DNA from: Gymnodinialimonas sp. 202GB13-11
Lineage (GTDB): Bacteria; Pseudomonadota; Alphaproteobacteria; Rhodobacterales; Rhodobacteraceae
NCBI RefSeq assembly: GCF_040932485.1
Contig: NZ_JBFRBH010000001.1
Location: 2,728,001 to 2,792,000 of the forward strand
DNA: 64,000 nt
Direction: 5' to 3'
How positions within the stretch are numbered: position 1 is the first letter of the stretch; every line of letters starts with the position of its first letter. The notes under the pieces are model-generated. The model was not told the origin of the DNA. It ran no database searches and saw only the letters and a program-made list of their open reading frames with translations. The position numbers and the translations under genes are program-made. Below, in pieces: positions 62,037 through 64,000 of the stretch.

Positions 62037-63536
62037 ATGTTTGAGAATCTCTCAGAACGCCTTTCAGGCGTCTTCGACCGCCTCACCAAACAGGGCGCCC
62101 TGTCGGAGGATGACGTCCGCACCGCCATGCGCGAAGTGCGCGTCGCCCTGTTGGAAGCCGACGTCTCCCTCCCCGTCGCGCGCTCCTTCGTCAAGGCGGT
62201 CGAGAAGAAAGCCACCGGCGCCGCCGTCACCAAATCCGTGACCCCCGGCCAGCAGGTCATCAAGATCGTCCATGACGAGCTGATCGCCACCCTCACCGGC
62301 GACAGCGACCCCGGCAAACTGAAAATCGATAACCCGCCCGCGCCGATCCTGATGGTCGGCCTCCAAGGCTCGGGCAAGACGACGACCACCGCCAAACTCG
62401 CCAAACGCCTGAAAGATCGCGAGGGCAAGAAGGTCCTGATGGCCTCGCTCGACACCAACCGCCCCGCGGCCATGGAACAACTCGCCATCCTCGGCGTCCA
62501 GATCGGCGTCGACACGCTCCCCATCGTGCCCGGCGAAGACCCCGTCCAGATCGCCAAGCGCGCCAAGACACAAGCCTCCCTCGCGGGCTACGACGTCTAC
62601 ATGCTCGACACCGCCGGTCGGTTGCACATCGATCAGGAACTCATCGCCCAGGCCGCCGCCGTCCGCGACGTGGCGCAACCCCGCGAAACCCTTCTGGTTG
62701 TCGACGGCCTCACCGGCCAGGACGCCGTGAACGTCGCCACCGAGTTCGACGACAAGATCGGCGTCTCGGGCGTTGTCCTCACCCGGATGGACGGCGATGG
62801 CCGCGGCGGTGCGGCGCTCTCGATGCGCCAGATCACCGGCAAACCCATCCGTTTCGTCGGCCTCGGCGAAAAGATGGACGCCATCGAGACCTTTGAGCCC
62901 GAACGCATCGCGGGCCGCATCCTCGGCATGGGCGACATCGTCGCCCTCGTCGAGAAAGCGCAGGAAACCCTTGAGGCCGAACAGGCCGAGCGCATGATGA
63001 AGCGCTTCCAGAAGGGCATGTTCAACATGAACGACCTGCGCAGCCAGCTTGAGCAGATGCAGAAGATGGGCGGCATGCAGGGCATGATGGGGATGATGCC
63101 CGGCATGGCCAAAATGTCGAAGCAGATCGAGGATGCGGGCTTTGACGACACAATGGTCAAACGCCAGATCGCGCTCATCAATTCGATGACCAAACGCGAA
63201 CGCGCCAACCCGCAGCTTCTGCAAGCCTCCCGCAAGAAGCGCATCGCCAAGGGCGCGGGGCAGGAAGTCTCCGACCTTAACAAGCTTCTGAAGATGCAGC
63301 GGCAGATGGCCGACGCGATGAAGAAGCTCGGCAAGATGGGCAAGAAGGGCATGATGAAGGGCGGCCTCGGCGCGCTCATGGGCCGTGGTGGCGGAATGCC
63401 CCCGGGTATGCCCGCAGGCATGGACCCCTCCAAGATGGACCCCGCCGCGCTTGAACAGGCCATGAAGGGCATGGGCGGTGGCCTTCCGGGTGGCATGCCC
63501 GGCCTTCCCGGTCTCGGGGGCGACAAGAAGAAGTGA
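62037..63536 (+). CDS. ffh: Signal recognition particle protein Ffh
   Basis: A 499-residue SRP GTPase. The N domain opens MFENLSERLSGVFDRL. The G domain has G1 GLQGSGKTTTTAKLA, G3 DTAGRL and G4-type TRMDGDGRGGA. The M domain from about residue 300 is methionine-rich (MQKMGGMQGMMGMMPGMAKM) with the RNA-binding SMTKRERANP region. The C-terminus is Gly/Met/Pro-rich. It binds signal sequences and 4.5S RNA and delivers ribosomes to FtsY. It is coupled to the GNAT gene (GTGA). Confidence 0.98.
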   Translation: MFENLSERLSGVFDRLTKQGALSEDDVRTAMREVRVALLEADVSLPVARSFVKAVEKKATGAAVTKSVTPGQQVIKIVHDELIATLTGDSDPGKLKIDNPPAPILMVGLQGSGKTTTTAKLAKRLKDREGKKVLMASLDTNRPAAMEQLAILGVQIGVDTLPIVPGEDPVQIAKRAKTQASLAGYDVYMLDTAGRLHIDQELIAQAAAVRDVAQPRETLLVVDGLTGQDAVNVATEFDDKIGVSGVVLTRMDGDGRGGAALSMRQITGKPIRFVGLGEKMDAIETFEPERIAGRILGMGDIVALVEKAQETLEAEQAERMMKRFQKGMFNMNDLRSQLEQMQKMGGMQGMMGMMPGMAKMSKQIEDAGFDDTMVKRQIALINSMTKRERANPQLLQASRKKRIAKGAGQEVSDLNKLLKMQRQMADAMKKLGKMGKKGMMKGGLGALMGRGGGMPPGMPAGMDPSKMDPAALEQAMKGMGGGLPGGMPGLPGLGGDKKK

Positions 63537-64000
63537 CCGCGCACCGCTGCACCCAGGCACCCACCGGTGCCGCAGCCAAGGCTGCCACCTCCCACCGGGA
63601 CTCCATCCCGGTGCTGGAGACCGCGCGCCTGCGCCTCCGCGCGCCCACGCTTGATGACCTGCCCGCCTGGACCGCGATCTTCGCCGCGCCGCCGTTTGAG
63701 GCCGACGCCGAAGAAGCCTGGACGGAGTTCAGCTATTACACCGCCGGTTGGATGCTGCACGGCCACGGCCTTTGGGCGGTCGAACTGCACGACGGCACGC
63801 TGGTGGGTTTCACCCATGTCGGCCTCGAATGGGGCGACGATGAACCCGAGCTTGGTTGGATGTACCTGGCCGAGCACCACGGCCAGGGCTACGCCACCGA
63901 GGCCGCCAAAGCCGCCCGCGATTTCGGCCTGTCGCTCCTGCCCACATGCGTCAGCTACATCGACCCCGACAACGCCGCATCCAGCGCCGTCGCGCGCCGC
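63533..64000 (+). CDS. GNAT N-acetyltransferase, partial (cut by window end)
   Basis: The first 156 residues of a GNAT protein from a GTG that overlaps the ffh stop. After a roughly 25-residue leader, LETARLRLRAPTLDDLPAW is the typical RimJ/RimL-type start, and HHGQGYATEAAKAARDF is the acetyl-CoA pyrophosphate loop (Q/RxxGxG/A). The acceptor is unknown. I recall GNAT genes between ffh and the S16 ribosomal protein gene in roseobacters. The 3' end lies outside the window. Confidence 0.85.
   Translation, partial: MTAHRCTQAPTGAAAKAATSHRDSIPVLETARLRLRAPTLDDLPAWTAIFAAPPFEADAEEAWTEFSYYTAGWMLHGHGLWAVELHDGTLVGFTHVGLEWGDDEPELGWMYLAEHHGQGYATEAAKAARDFGLSLLPTCVSYIDPDNAASSAVARR

Noticed and set aside
62064-63560. 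A 498-codon antisense frame over ffh
   Set aside because: Ffh is certain on the plus strand; the His-rich antisense product is a mirror of the Met-rich M domain.

Overview
The window looks like chromosome of a Rhodobacteraceae (roseobacter-group) alphaproteobacterium. It is GC-rich and densely coded, with many ATGA/GTGA stop-start overlaps. Signature alphaproteobacterial loci are a separate F0 operon with both b and b' subunits, an HvrA-type H-NS protein, and the ethylmalonyl-CoA pathway interleaved with sdh and mdh. I saw no rRNA, tRNA, CRISPR array, transposase or phage gene. Everything reads as ordinary chromosome with short dispersed intergenic repeats.

Layout. (1) 0.1-10 kb: a sulfotransferase-like gene, mdh, then mcl2 - nnrU-like - DUF1737 - mch (malyl-CoA thioesterase and mesaconyl-CoA hydratase), followed by sdhC-D-A-x-y-B-z with two small secreted or lipoprotein genes inside the sdh operon. 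(2) 10-22 kb: a secreted Hint-domain protein, a 2H phosphodiesterase-like protein, an Asp-box propeller, a ZIP transporter, an FAD dehydrogenase, creD, a DUF1989 protein, an isochorismatase-fold amidase, ornithine decarboxylase behind a structured leader, an aldo/keto reductase and deoD. (3) 22-29 kb: an H-NS-like gene, ecm (ethylmalonyl-CoA mutase), a PlsB-like acyltransferase, a small membrane protein and ccr (crotonyl-CoA carboxylase/reductase). With mcl2 and mch, this window carries four steps of the ethylmalonyl-CoA pathway plus the two TCA enzymes that receive its succinate and malate. (4) 29-36 kb: a class IV aminotransferase and rpe; a YdcZ-type transporter; then deoC - two related 93-residue membrane proteins - a 779-residue aldehyde dehydrogenase, a likely deoxyribose catabolism operon behind a RutR-like operator. 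(5) 36-52 kb: an M20 deacylase, a peptide-type ABC transporter split around unrelated genes, an aldehyde dehydrogenase, an SDR, paired unknown proteins and a P1-family peptidase, plus an acidic repeat protein with exact 27-residue repeats. (6) 52-55 kb: atpI-B-E-X-F on the minus strand, with large hairpins on both sides of atpE. (7) 55-64 kb: an ArsR regulator with its own palindrome, two tiny tandem membrane peptides of 21 and 24 residues, ClbS/DfsB, EamA, LysR divergent from azoR-doxX, ffh, and a GNAT gene cut by the window end.

The most interesting signals are regulatory or very small: a shared motif upstream of both mcl2 and ecm, paired GTGATCAC palindromes before sdhC, RutR-like palindromes, the ornithine decarboxylase leader, and the tandem mini-proteins. 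I could run no alignment or structure prediction, so family names rest on motif recognition and gene order.
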